A stretch of DNA of 64,000 nucleotides, taken from NCBI RefSeq assembly GCF_008365375.1, contig NZ_QOKW01000021.1, positions 49,426 through 113,425 on the forward strand, in the 5' to 3' direction. The translations under genes and the position numbers were made by a program. Positions 49,230-58,414 of this stretch are shown one piece after another. This DNA comes from Roseomonas genomospecies 6. Its GTDB lineage: Bacteria; Pseudomonadota; Alphaproteobacteria; Azospirillales; Azospirillaceae. Below the pieces are notes generated by a model. That model was not told the DNA's origin. It saw only the letters and a program-made list of their open reading frames with translations, and searched no databases. Positions within the stretch are counted from its first letter, which is position 1. Each line of letters opens with the position of its first letter.

Positions 49230-50108
49230 ATGACCGCCATGCTGCACCGCCGGGATCTGGTCGATCACTTCCTCGCCTTCGCGCGGGAACTCCAGCAGCA
49301 CCGCGCCGCCGTCAGCGCCGGTCGCCCGGTCGCCGCAAAGCCGGCGACCGCCGCTGGGGAGGCCGCGGAGAGCCTGCCCGCCTTCCTGACGGAGGACGTC
49401 CTGGCGATCCCCGCACCGCGGGGGGCTGCCGCCACGGTGCCGGCCCTGGCGCTGGAGCCTGACGCCGAGATCATCATCCGCCGTCTCCAGGAGTTTCTGG
49501 AAGCGCAGGCCGCCCAGGTCGGGCGCACCGGCACCGACCTGACGATCAGCCAGCACCGCGAGGCGCAATACGCCATGGCGGCGCTGGCCGACGATCTGTT
49601 CATCCACGACGTGGAATGGAACGGGCGCGAGCTGTGGCGCAGCGTCCTGCTGGAGCAGGCGGTGTTCCGCACCCGGCTGGCCGGCGAACGGGTGTTCGAC
49701 CGGATGGAGGCGCTTCTCGCCAGCAACGACCGGCGGCTGGTCCAGTTGGCGGCGGTCTATCTCTGCGTGCTCGGCATGGGCTTCAAGGGGCGCTGCCGGG
49801 TGCCGGGCGGCGAGTCCACCCTGCGCGACTACAGCGCCCGCCTGTTCGAGTTCATCGCGGGGCGCGAGTCCGAACTGGGCGCCGGGGTGCTGCCCGGCGG
49901 GCGGACGCTGATCCCCGCCGCCTACGCCAACACGCTGACCGACGGCAAGGCGCGCACGCTGGCGCGCGGGCCGCGCTGGCCGCTGGTGCTGGGGGCCATC
50001 GCCGGGCTGTGGCTGGTGCTGGGGCAGGCGCTCTGGTGGATGTCCACCGCACAGCTTTCCAACGCGGCGGACGCGGTGCTTCAGGCATCGGTCCGCGTGA
50101 CCCGCTGA
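49230..50108 (+). CDS. tssL: TssL (DotU/IcmH-type) inner-membrane protein
   Basis: The 292-residue protein has a cytoplasmic helical domain with the family pattern Q-Y-A-M-A-A-L-A-D-D-L-F near residue 110, F-D-R-M-E-A-L near 155 and L-C-V-L-G-M-G-F-K-G-R near 175. A single C-terminal membrane helix lies near 252-272. It has no fused peptidoglycan-binding domain, so wall anchoring must come from other proteins, perhaps the SPOR proteins. ATG 49230 and ATG 49239 are both possible starts. Confidence 0.93.
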   Translation: MTAMLHRRDLVDHFLAFARELQQHRAAVSAGRPVAAKPATAAGEAAESLPAFLTEDVLAIPAPRGAAATVPALALEPDAEIIIRRLQEFLEAQAAQVGRTGTDLTISQHREAQYAMAALADDLFIHDVEWNGRELWRSVLLEQAVFRTRLAGERVFDRMEALLASNDRRLVQLAAVYLCVLGMGFKGRCRVPGGESTLRDYSARLFEFIAGRESELGAGVLPGGRTLIPAAYANTLTDGKARTLARGPRWPLVLGAIAGLWLVLGQALWWMSTAQLSNAADAVLQASVRVTR

Positions 50109-50123
50109 CGGGAGAGGACGGTC

Positions 50124-53100
50124 ATGGAACTCCTGGCAGCGGTCCTGTCCGGCATCGCCGGCAACCGGATCTGGGTCTTCGCGGGGCTTCTGGTCCTCGT
50201 GCTGATCATCATCGCGGTGATGGCGGTGATCCTTCTGCGCGCCCGCAGCGCACCGCCGCCCGCCCCGGCGGAGCCCGCGGCCCTGCCGCCGCCCGACGCG
50301 GTGGCGGAGGAGGGCGGAGCGGTCCCGGCGCTGGCCGCGGCACCGCCGGATGTCACCGTCCGCGACATCCGCCGCCTGTTCCGCGACGGTCTGGCGGCCT
50401 ACCGCGAGACGCTGTCGCGCAACGTCTATCTGGTGCCCTGGTATCTGCGCACCGGTGTTGCGGCGTCGGACGACGCCGGCCTGCTGTCCTGCGCGGAGGA
50501 GGTGCGGCCCCCGGTGACCGCCGAGCGGCACGCCGGCTTCTCCTGGCGCTTCTACGACCGGGCGGTGGTCATCGACGTGGACGATCCGCGCGCGGCATGG
50601 GCGGGCGTGCTGGACCTGCTGGGCCGCCGCCGTCCGATGCTGCCCGCCGACGGGCTGATCCTGACCGTTCCCCTGGCCGAGCTGGACGACGTGCGCCGCG
50701 CCACCGCGCGCGGGACGGAACTGTACGCCCGGCTGTGGGAGATCCAGCGCACGCTGGGCTTCGCCCTGCCGGTCTATGTGGTGGTGACGGGCTGCGAGGA
50801 GGCCCCCGGCTTCGCGGCGCTGGCCGAGGCTCTGCCCGGCCCGCTGACCGGCGGGATGCTCGGCTGGTCCAGCCCCTACGCGCTGGAAACGGCCTTCTCC
50901 CCCGACTTCGTGAGCGAGGCGTTGCAGTCCCTGGCGGATGGGCTGCTGGCGGTGGAACTGGAGGTGTTCGGCGCCACGGCCACGCCGGACGGCGCCCCGC
51001 TGTTCGCCCTGACGGAGCGGCTGACCGGGACGGAGGCGGCGTTGCGCGCCCTTCTGGGCACCGCCTTCAAGCGCACCGCCTATCAGGAGACGCTCTACGT
51101 CCGCGGCATCTACTTCACGGGCCGTCCCGATCCGGATGCGCCGGCCCTGTTCGGGCGCGACCTGCTGAACCGCAAGATCTTCCCCGAGGCCGGGCTGCCC
51201 AAGCCGACCCGCGCGCTGGCCGCGTCGCGGGCGTGGCGCCGCTATTCCTGGCCGGTGGGGACGGGGGCCGCGGCGGTTGCCGCGATCCTGCTGCTGTGGA
51301 TGGGGGTGCAGCGCGCGTCCACCCTGTCGGACCGGCTGGTTCCGGTTCTGGCCGACATTCCGGGCGGGCTTCAACAGTTGGCCGACCAGCGCCCGGCGGT
51401 CGAGGCCGGGGCGCCGATGACCGCCGCCTACACCGATCCCGCCGCACGCTTCGTCCAGGGCGTGACGATGCTGTCCACCGACTGGACCTTCAACCCGCTG
51501 CCGGCCGCTTGGATCAGCGGCGTTCCGGATTCGGTGTCGGGCGCTCTGGCCGTCGGCTATCGCCGGCTGGCCCTGTCCACCGTGCGCGACGTGGCGGAGG
51601 ACCGGCTGCGCCGCCTGACCCGCGACGGCGGACCGGGTCCGGCGGGGGCGGGCGCCTTCGAACGGCTGCGCGCCTTCGCGGGCGAGGTCGGCATCGCCGA
51701 GGGGCTGGCCCGCGCCTACAACAACGTGGACGCCCGCGACCCGTCCCTGCCGCTGGACGAGGTGCTGGACTTCGCGCTGGGCTCCGGCGTGGCGCGCGGC
51801 TTCTCCGCGCGGCTGCATGGCTGGGAGATCGACCAGCCGCCGGGCGGCACCGCGATCCCGGCGCCGGGCCCGGGGGCGCAGCGCCCCATCGACCTGACCG
51901 CCCACCGGGCGGAGGTCGGGCGCCGTTTCCGGCAACACGCCGACGCCTACCTGCGCGACCTCGCCATGGGCGGCCTCGCCGCCGCGCGGCTGTCGGTCGC
52001 CGCCAACGAACTGGAACTGCTGGCCGGTGGGGCGCGGTCCGGCGCCGACGCGGCGGCGGCCTACGCCGAGGTGCTGTCGAGCCTGGAGGACGCCGCCCGA
52101 GGCCTGGGGGCGGAGCGCGGCGCCTGGATCGGCGCCAACGGCCCCGTCCTGCCGCCGGAGTTCGAAGCGCTGCTGGGACGGCTGGAGAAGTCCGACCTGC
52201 TCGGCCCCAACCTGCGGGCCGACATCCTGGATCTGGCGCAGCGGCGCTACGACGAGGCGGGCGTCGGCGCCCGCAACCTGGACTCGGTGATCGGCCGCCT
52301 GTTGGAGCAAGCCCCGAATGGTGGTGCCCGGCTGGCCCCGGCGGCGGAGCAGCTTCGCCGCACGCTGTCGGTGTGGATGGCCCGCCGCTTCATGAAGACG
52401 GACGAATCCGGCGCGCTGGCGATGCCCGCCGTCGGTGCGGGCTGGGACCGCGCGGCCCTGGACGGCATTCCGCCGCTGGTCGAGGACTATCTGCTGTTCG
52501 ACGCCAAGGACCTGCCGCAGGCGCCGGCCATGCTCCGCGCCTCCATGCGGGCGGCGGCGCAGCACCAGCTTCGCCAGGGGGTGGAGCGCATCCTCGCCCG
52601 CGCCCTGGCCGGCAGCCCTGCGGGGGGCGGCGTGGACCGGGCCGGCGGGCTGGCGCAGCTCCGCGCCTCCGCCCACGCGCTGCGCACCGCCTTCCCGGTG
52701 CTGGCCGAGACGATGCAGTCCTTCCGCCAGATCGGGCTGACCACCTCCGCCGACGCCATCCGCGACACGGTGGCCCGGCAGGCCAACGCCGTGCTGGCCC
52801 AGGCCGACCGGCTGCTGGAGGGCGACCAGCTCTACCGGCCCGACGCCCACGCGCTGGATGTCTGGGTGGACGGGCCGCTGGTGCCGCACCTGCTGTTCGG
52901 GCAGACCACGCCCGCCGGGCTGGCGCTCTATCTAGGCAACGCCCGGCACGAGGTGACGGTGCTCGCCCGCGACATCGCCGCCCCGGTGGTGGACATCCTG
53001 GAGCGCCCGGTGATGGGCGCCGGGACCGGTTCGGGCGCCGCGTCCAAATGGGCGCGCATCATCGCCGAACTGGACAAGTACGACGGCGGACGCCCGAACA

Positions 53101-54272
53101 GCTCCCTGGCGCAGCTCGAAAAGTTCGTGACGGTGGAGAGCGCCGCCGTGGACGCCGCCGGCTGCCAAAATCTGGGCGCCATCGACGGGGTGCCGGACGA
53201 CTTCTTCCGCAGCCGTCTGGCCGAGTTGAAGCAGTGGATCGCCACGCGCTGCGTGCTGGCCGCCGACGCCCGCGTCTACGATGCCTACGTCGATCTTGCC
53301 GCCGGGTTCAACGAGATGCTGGCGGGCCGCTTCCCCTTCGCCGCCGCGTCAGTGCCGGGCGAGCAGGCCGACCCGGCGGCGGTGCGCGCCTTCTACGAGC
53401 GGTTCGACGCCCGCGCGGCCTTCGTGCTGGAGGGGTTGCGCCGCGGCGGGCGGTTCGGAACCGCCGGGGGTGAAGCGCTGCGCTTCGTGGAGACGATGGA
53501 GCGGGCGCGCCCGCTGCTGACCGCCGCGGTGACTCCGGACCAGAGCGGCGGTCTGACGCTCGACCCCGCCTTCCGCGTCAACCGCAACCGTGAGGCGGGC
53601 GGCAGCGACATCATCGAGTGGAAGCTCGCCACGTCGAACGGCGCCCTGTCCAGCATGCTGCCGCGCACGCCGCTGCGCTGGTATCCGGGCGACAAGCTGA
53701 GCGTCACGCTGCGCTGGGCGAAGGACGGCACGGTGCTGCCGGTGTCCGGCGTCGGTGCCGGGGTGACGGTGGACGGCCCCTCGCTGCGCTTCGATTATGA
53801 CGGCCCTTGGGCGCTGTTCGCCCTGGCCAGCCGGCAGGCCGCGCCGCAGCGCGACCGCCGCCCCGGCCCTGATACCGATCCGCTCCTGTTGTTCGAGGCC
53901 ACGGCCAGCGGTCCGGTCAAGGAGGCCGCCGCGTCCGCCCCGACGCCGATCGCGCCGGCGCCCCAGGCGGCGCAGCCGCCGGTGGTGAAGCCCAACGTGC
54001 GGGTCTTCATGACGCTGTCGGTCAAGCGCACCGTCCTGGCCGACGGCAAGCCGCCGCGCGAGGAGAAGGTGGCCGTCCCCGCACTGCCCGCGCAGGCGCC
54101 GCCGCTTGCTCCGGTCGGTTCCATGCGGCGGATGCCGGGGCTGGCCGGCTGGCCGGCGCCCCCCGGGGCGATGTCCGGCGCGGTGGCTCCGGCGGACCGC
54201 GCCTTCTTCGATCTGGGCAACGCCCCGTCCCAGCCCCCGATGCTCCGCCCCGCGGCCCAACGCTTCCCGTGA
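50124..54272 (+). CDS. tssM: TssM (IcmF-type) inner-membrane protein without a Walker A motif
   Basis: The 1382-residue protein has membrane helices near residues 17-38 and 374-395. Between them lies the cytoplasmic domain that in many TssM proteins binds ATP. Here the expected P-W-Y-L-x-x-G-x-x-G-x-G-K-T reads P-W-Y-L-R-T-G-V-A-A-S-D-D-A-G (residues 105-119), so the lysine and threonine are missing. The later L-D-T-A-G-R motif reads I-D-V-D-D. The periplasmic part beyond 400 carries the helical IcmF and C-terminal beta domains that reach TssJ. Length is slightly above average. Confidence 0.95.
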   Translation: MELLAAVLSGIAGNRIWVFAGLLVLVLIIIAVMAVILLRARSAPPPAPAEPAALPPPDAVAEEGGAVPALAAAPPDVTVRDIRRLFRDGLAAYRETLSRNVYLVPWYLRTGVAASDDAGLLSCAEEVRPPVTAERHAGFSWRFYDRAVVIDVDDPRAAWAGVLDLLGRRRPMLPADGLILTVPLAELDDVRRATARGTELYARLWEIQRTLGFALPVYVVVTGCEEAPGFAALAEALPGPLTGGMLGWSSPYALETAFSPDFVSEALQSLADGLLAVELEVFGATATPDGAPLFALTERLTGTEAALRALLGTAFKRTAYQETLYVRGIYFTGRPDPDAPALFGRDLLNRKIFPEAGLPKPTRALAASRAWRRYSWPVGTGAAAVAAILLLWMGVQRASTLSDRLVPVLADIPGGLQQLADQRPAVEAGAPMTAAYTDPAARFVQGVTMLSTDWTFNPLPAAWISGVPDSVSGALAVGYRRLALSTVRDVAEDRLRRLTRDGGPGPAGAGAFERLRAFAGEVGIAEGLARAYNNVDARDPSLPLDEVLDFALGSGVARGFSARLHGWEIDQPPGGTAIPAPGPGAQRPIDLTAHRAEVGRRFRQHADAYLRDLAMGGLAAARLSVAANELELLAGGARSGADAAAAYAEVLSSLEDAARGLGAERGAWIGANGPVLPPEFEALLGRLEKSDLLGPNLRADILDLAQRRYDEAGVGARNLDSVIGRLLEQAPNGGARLAPAAEQLRRTLSVWMARRFMKTDESGALAMPAVGAGWDRAALDGIPPLVEDYLLFDAKDLPQAPAMLRASMRAAAQHQLRQGVERILARALAGSPAGGGVDRAGGLAQLRASAHALRTAFPVLAETMQSFRQIGLTTSADAIRDTVARQANAVLAQADRLLEGDQLYRPDAHALDVWVDGPLVPHLLFGQTTPAGLALYLGNARHEVTVLARDIAAPVVDILERPVMGAGTGSGAASKWARIIAELDKYDGGRPNSSLAQLEKFVTVESAAVDAAGCQNLGAIDGVPDDFFRSRLAELKQWIATRCVLAADARVYDAYVDLAAGFNEMLAGRFPFAAASVPGEQADPAAVRAFYERFDARAAFVLEGLRRGGRFGTAGGEALRFVETMERARPLLTAAVTPDQSGGLTLDPAFRVNRNREAGGSDIIEWKLATSNGALSSMLPRTPLRWYPGDKLSVTLRWAKDGTVLPVSGVGAGVTVDGPSLRFDYDGPWALFALASRQAAPQRDRRPGPDTDPLLLFEATASGPVKEAAASAPTPIAPAPQAAQPPVVKPNVRVFMTLSVKRTVLADGKPPREEKVAVPALPAQAPPLAPVGSMRRMPGLAGWPAPPGAMSGAVAPADRAFFDLGNAPSQPPMLRPAAQRFP

Positions 54273-55384
54273 GCAGTTCCATGACCGCATCTCCCCCTCT
54301 GATCGACATCGGCGCGTTGCTCCAGCCCATTCCCGGCGACGATCCGGCGGGCGACGATCTGCGCCACGGCCCGGAATTCGACGCGCTGACCGAGGCGCGC
54401 CGGATGGACGACGATCTGGACCAGGGCATCTGGCAGACCACCATCAAGAAGGCTGACTGGAAAGGCGTCGTCCATCAGGCGTCGGACCTGCTGAAGACCC
54501 GCACCAAGGATTTGCAGGTCGCGGCGTGGCTGGTCCAGGCGTTGGGCCGCCTGCACGGCCCGGCGGGGCTGGCGCCTGGGATTCTGCTGGTCCATGGACT
54601 GGTGGAGGATTTCTGGGACGGTCTCTACCCGCGGCTGGACGACGGCGACCCGGAACCGCGGCTGGCGCCGCTGGTCTGGCTGGACAGCCAGTTGTCGCGC
54701 GACCTGATGGCGACCACCGTCACCCAGCCGGGCTCGAACGCCGACGAGACCCACCGCTTCCAGGACTGGCAGAACGCGCAGCGCCTGCGCAAGCTCGCCA
54801 CCCGCGACCAGCGCGCCTTCCAGGCGGCGGTGGAGGACGGGGAGGTCACGGTCGAGCAGATCCTGGCCGCGCAGGACCGCACGCCGCCGGACTTCTACCA
54901 GATCCAGCACGCCCATCTGCGCGACACGGTGACGGCGGTGCGCACCCTGGCGGCGGCGCTGGACGCCCTGGCGGGCCGCGCCGCGCCGGGGTTCACGCAG
55001 CTTCTGAAGACGCTGGACAGCCTGATCCAGTTCCACCGCGAAGCGCTCGCCAAGCGCGGCATCGACCCGGACGGCGCCTCTGCCGCCGCCGCGGAGAGTG
55101 CCGGCGGCGGGGAGGAGGCCGCCATGGACACGCCTGCCGAGATCGTTCCCGCCGCCGCCTTCGCCCGGCCCGGCGGGCCGCGGACCCGGCAGGAAGCCTA
55201 CGCCATGCTGCACCAGATCGCCGATTTCCTGGCGCGGGAGGAGCCGCACAGCCCGACCTCCTACCTCGTGCGCCGCGCCGCCGCCTGGGGGAACCTGTCC
55301 CTGCCGGAGCTTTACGCCGAACTGCTGGGCGACCGCGGCGAGGTCGGGCGGATCTTCGGCCTGCTGCGGCTGGAGGAGCGCTGA
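54269..55384 (+). CDS. tssA: TssA assembly cap protein (ImpA family, short form)
   Basis: The 371-residue protein has the ImpA N-terminal domain: P-I-P-G-D-D-P-A-G-D-D-L near residues 20-31, A-A-W-L-V-Q-A-L near 85 and D-F-W-D-G-L-Y-P-R near 113. The C-terminal part ends R-R-A-A-A-W-G-N-L-S-L-P-E-L-Y-A-E-L-L. TssA primes sheath and tube growth at the baseplate. The GTG at 54269 overlaps the tssM stop (GTGA), while the ATG four codons later is an alternative. Hcp 2 starts three bases after its stop. Confidence 0.93.
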   Translation: MSSSMTASPPLIDIGALLQPIPGDDPAGDDLRHGPEFDALTEARRMDDDLDQGIWQTTIKKADWKGVVHQASDLLKTRTKDLQVAAWLVQALGRLHGPAGLAPGILLVHGLVEDFWDGLYPRLDDGDPEPRLAPLVWLDSQLSRDLMATTVTQPGSNADETHRFQDWQNAQRLRKLATRDQRAFQAAVEDGEVTVEQILAAQDRTPPDFYQIQHAHLRDTVTAVRTLAAALDALAGRAAPGFTQLLKTLDSLIQFHREALAKRGIDPDGASAAAAESAGGGEEAAMDTPAEIVPAAAFARPGGPRTRQEAYAMLHQIADFLAREEPHSPTSYLVRRAAAWGNLSLPELYAELLGDRGEVGRIFGLLRLEER

Positions 55385-55387
55385 GCC

Positions 55388-55945
55388 ATGCCCCGCATCC
55401 TGCTCGACTTTCCCGGCATCAAGGGCCAGTCGCTGATCCGTAACTACAAGAATCTGGCGGAGTGCTTCAGCTTCGACCTGTCGTCGGGCAAGCGCGAGGT
55501 CGGCGGTTTCAACTACGACGACCCGATCGAGGACAATTCCTACCTCGGCAGCCGGAAGGCGCAGAAGCAGAACAAGCTGGGCGTGGACAGCCTGAAGCTG
55601 GAGCGGCACTTCGACCTCGCCTCGCCCAAGCTGATGCAGGCGGCCTTCGATCCGCAGAAGAAGGACGTCACGGCGACGCTCCACTTCTTCCGCACCTTCG
55701 CCCAACTGCAAGGCGGCGAGTATTTCGGCGAAAGCGACATCTTCGCCGAGCCTTATCTGACCATCGTCCTGAAGAACACGCAGATCACCGAATACGAGTT
55801 GTCCGTGGACGACGACGACGGCAGCAACGGGACCGAGACCATCTCCCTGGCCTTCGACCAGTTGCAGATGACCTACCAGCACCAGATCGACGGCCGGAAA
55901 ATCGGCCAAATCCGTGGCGACATCACCTTGGCGAGCAAGTCATGA
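55388..55945 (+). CDS. Second Hcp-family tube protein
   Basis: The 185-residue protein is an Hcp relative: L-L-D-F-P-G-I-K-G-Q-S near residues 5-15 parallels the first Hcp's D-I-P-N-V-Q-G-E-S, followed by L-E-R-H-F-D-L-A-S-P-K-L near 70 and L-A-F-D-Q-L-Q-M-T-Y near 155. An insertion of about 25 residues after the first strand (F-D-L-S-S-G-K-R-E-V-G-G-F-N-Y) sets it apart from the first copy. It could be an alternative tube or an effector-carrying ring. It sits three bases after tssA and overlaps the next gene by four bases. Confidence 0.85.
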   Translation: MPRILLDFPGIKGQSLIRNYKNLAECFSFDLSSGKREVGGFNYDDPIEDNSYLGSRKAQKQNKLGVDSLKLERHFDLASPKLMQAAFDPQKKDVTATLHFFRTFAQLQGGEYFGESDIFAEPYLTIVLKNTQITEYELSVDDDDGSNGTETISLAFDQLQMTYQHQIDGRKIGQIRGDITLASKS

Positions 55946-56529
55946 CCCAGTCGAACCCGTCGGCCCTGGCCGGCGACACCCCCGTCCTTTCCCGCAACGG
56001 CGAACGCCGCCGCGGCCCGGGACGCCGGGCCGAACATTTCCTGGAGCAGTTGATGTTCCAGAGCCGTTGGCTCCTCGCCCCTCTCTATGTCGGTCTGGTG
56101 GCGGCACTCCTGATGATCGGCTGGCGCTTCGCGCTGGAACTGGCGCACGCGCTTCCTCTTCTGCTCCATGGCACGGAAAACGACATCATCCTGATCGTGC
56201 TGGGGCTGGTCGATCTGACGATGGTCGGCAACCTCGTGCTGATGGTGATCTTCAGCGGCTATGAGAACTTCGTGTCGAAGATCGACGTGAAAGGCCACGC
56301 CGACCGTCCGGAATGGATGGGCAAGCTGGATTTCAGCGCGCTGAAGGTGAAGCTGATCGCCAGCATCGTGGCGATTTCCTCCATTCAGATTCTGAAGAGC
56401 TTCATGAACGTGTCCGAAATCTCCGACCGCGACCTGATGTGGCTGGTGGCCATTCACGTCACCTTCATCGTCTCCGGCGTGCTGCTGGCGACCATGGACG
56501 TTCTGGTCAAGAAGAGCCACGCGCACTGA
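55942..56529 (+). CDS. UPF0114 (YqhA-type) membrane protein
   Basis: The 195-residue protein has about four membrane helices and family motifs F-Q-S-R-W-L-L-A-P-L-Y near residue 40, L-V-D-L-T-M-V-G-N-L near 85, and S-G-Y-E-N-F-V-S-K near 104. The function of UPF0114 is not known. The start overlaps the hcp2 stop (ATGA), so it belongs to the secretion operon. The next gene, 26 bases on, encodes an ion channel homologue; together they look like a membrane-permeability pair. Confidence 0.88.
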   Translation: MTQSNPSALAGDTPVLSRNGERRRGPGRRAEHFLEQLMFQSRWLLAPLYVGLVAALLMIGWRFALELAHALPLLLHGTENDIILIVLGLVDLTMVGNLVLMVIFSGYENFVSKIDVKGHADRPEWMGKLDFSALKVKLIASIVAISSIQILKSFMNVSEISDRDLMWLVAIHVTFIVSGVLLATMDVLVKKSHAH

Positions 56530-56555
56530 CGTCGCACAGGAAAGGAGACGACATC

Positions 56556-57497
56556 ATGATTCGGTATGCGCTGGCCTTGCTGGCCGTCCTTCTGACCGGT
56601 CTGCCGGGCGCGCTGAAGGCCGAACCGGCCAAGGTCTTCGTCGGCACCTACGTCAACCAGATCACCGGAGTGAACCTCCGCGACAATCAGGTGAATGTGG
56701 ACTTCTACGTCTGGTTCCGCTGGGACGACGATTCGCTGAACCCGCTGGAAAGCTTCGAGCTGATGAACGGGCGGATCGAATCCCGTACGCCGACGCCGAT
56801 CCGCAAGCTGAAGGACACCAACTACGGTCAGGCGCGCGTCCAGGCCGTTCTGAACCAGCCCTGGGACGTGAGCCGCTTCCCCCTGGACAGCCAGACCATC
56901 CGTCTGGTGATCGAAGACAGCGACATGACGGCGGACCGCATCGTCTACGTCGCGGACACCGACAACAGCACCATCGATCCCGACGTCGATGTCTCGGGAT
57001 ATGATCTGTCCAGCAACGCGGCGACCGTTTCGGCGCACCGCTACCGCACCAACTACGGCGACATCACCCTGCCGAAGAACCACGAGTCCGTCTATTCCCG
57101 CTACACCCACTCGATCACCCTGGAGCGGCCGGATTCGATCTATTACATCAAGACCTTCTCGACGATCTTCATCTCCTCCCTGGTGGCCTTCCTGGCCTTC
57201 CTGGTGAAGCCGGTGGACCTTGACCCCCGCTTCGGCCTGGGCATCGGTGCGCTGTTCGCGGTGGTGGCCTGCTACTTCGTCATCGCCAGCGACCTGCCGC
57301 GCAGCAGCGGCTTCACCCTGTCCGACCGGGTGAACCTCGCCTCCATGGGCATGATCTTCCTCAGCCTGATGCAGAGCGCCGTGTCGCTGATGATCTATGA
57401 GCGGAACGCGGCGAAGTCCCTGATGCTCGACCGGGTGTGCCTGGTGCTGTTCCCGGTCGCCTACGGGTTGATGTGCGTCTGGTTGACGATGGTCTGA
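56556..57497 (+). CDS. Pentameric ligand-gated ion channel homologue (Cys-loop receptor family, prokaryotic)
   Basis: The 313-residue protein has a signal peptide (A-L-L-A-V-L-L-T-G-L-P-G-A-L-K-A) and an extracellular beta-sandwich of about 170 residues with V-D-F-Y-V-W-F-R-W-D-D near 48. The conserved proline loop F-P-L-D-S-Q-T-I-R-L near 110 replaces the eukaryotic Cys-loop. Four membrane helices follow; the second reads G-L-G-I-G-A-L-F-A-V-V-A and is followed by S-D-L-P and F-T-L-S-D-R-V-N-L, the family's M2-M3 pattern. The ligand is unknown. GGAAAGGAGACGAC is a strong ribosome site. It is the last gene in line with the secretion operon. Confidence 0.85.
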   Translation: MIRYALALLAVLLTGLPGALKAEPAKVFVGTYVNQITGVNLRDNQVNVDFYVWFRWDDDSLNPLESFELMNGRIESRTPTPIRKLKDTNYGQARVQAVLNQPWDVSRFPLDSQTIRLVIEDSDMTADRIVYVADTDNSTIDPDVDVSGYDLSSNAATVSAHRYRTNYGDITLPKNHESVYSRYTHSITLERPDSIYYIKTFSTIFISSLVAFLAFLVKPVDLDPRFGLGIGALFAVVACYFVIASDLPRSSGFTLSDRVNLASMGMIFLSLMQSAVSLMIYERNAAKSLMLDRVCLVLFPVAYGLMCVWLTMV

Positions 57498-57580
57498 CGG
57501 CGTAGCGGGAGCGTGCGGCCGGCCTGAGCTTCGCCACATTCTTCCTTGAAGCTCCGTAAGGTGCGACGAGGGAGACTGAC

Positions 57581-58312
57581 ATGATCGGAAACCGGACGGC
57601 GCTGGCCGCGGCGGCATTTCTCGCCATCGGGATCGCGGTGGCGGGGTGGGCGGCGGGGCGGGAGGTGGCGCAGGTCCGGTTGGCCGACCGCTTCGTCACC
57701 GTGAAGGGCTCCGCCGAGCGGGAGGTCAAGGCGAATCTCGCGCTCTGGCCCTTGCGCTTCGTCGCCACCGGCGACGACCTGTCCGCCGTGCAGGCAAAGA
57801 CCGCGGCGGACGAAAGGGCGGTTCTGGCCTTTCTGGACCGCCATGGGCTGGGCGCCGATGCCGTCGTCTCGCGCTCCCTCGACCTCGTGGACCTGCTGGC
57901 CCAGGCCTACCGCCAGGGGCCGGCGGACCAGCGCTACATCCTGACCCGCACCCTGATGATCCGCAGCCCCGACGTGGACCGGGTGGACCGCGCCAGCCAG
58001 AACCTTGCGGAACTGCTCGACCAGGGCGTGACGCTGGGCGGGGAACCGGGGATGGGCTCCGGCCCCAATTACCTGTTCACACGCCTGAATGACGTGAAGA
58101 CCGAGATGATCGCCGAGGCGACGGCCAAGGCGCGCGAGGCGGCAGCGCAGTTCGCGACCGACAGCGGGGCGACGCTGGGCGGCATCCGGCGCGCGAACCA
58201 GGGGCTTTTCCAGATCCTCGCCCGCGACGAGGCCCCCGGCATCATGGAAAACCGGCAGATCGACAAGATCGTCCGCGTCGTGTCCACGCTCGACTGGGAA
58301 CTGGTGGACTGA
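57581..58312 (+). CDS. SIMPL (DUF541) domain periplasmic protein
   Basis: The 243-residue protein begins with a signal anchor or signal peptide (residues 8-25). A SIMPL domain follows, typical for its V-T-V-K-G-S-A-E-R-E-V-K-A-N opening near residue 38 and G-A-D-A-V-V-S-R-S-L near 90. The conserved T-L-G-G-I-R-R-A-N-Q-G segment lies near 200. Proteins of this family are periplasmic and of poorly known function, some linked to oxidative or envelope stress. GAGGGAGACTGAC precedes the ATG. It is separate from both neighbouring systems. Confidence 0.88.
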   Translation: MIGNRTALAAAAFLAIGIAVAGWAAGREVAQVRLADRFVTVKGSAEREVKANLALWPLRFVATGDDLSAVQAKTAADERAVLAFLDRHGLGADAVVSRSLDLVDLLAQAYRQGPADQRYILTRTLMIRSPDVDRVDRASQNLAELLDQGVTLGGEPGMGSGPNYLFTRLNDVKTEMIAEATAKAREAAAQFATDSGATLGGIRRANQGLFQILARDEAPGIMENRQIDKIVRVVSTLDWELVD

Positions 58313-58371
58313 CGGCGGACCGTTCCGCCGCGCCTCCGCCAGAAAGTGGTGGTTCACGCACAGCAATTGTG

Positions 58372-58395
58372 GTTATATAGTCCTGGTATATAGCG
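58372..58395. promoter_or_regulatory. ModE-type operator ahead of modE
   Basis: The half-sites GTTATATA (58372-58379) and TATATAGCG (58387-58395) are separated by seven bases. They resemble the Escherichia coli ModE site, in which CTATATA and TATATAACG arms are spaced by 6-7 bases. The site ends 19 bases before the modE ATG, so binding would block the promoter or ribosome access. This points to molybdate-dependent self-control of modEABC. Confidence 0.78.
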
Positions 58396-58414
58396 AAGCC
58401 GGGGGCTATCCCAC

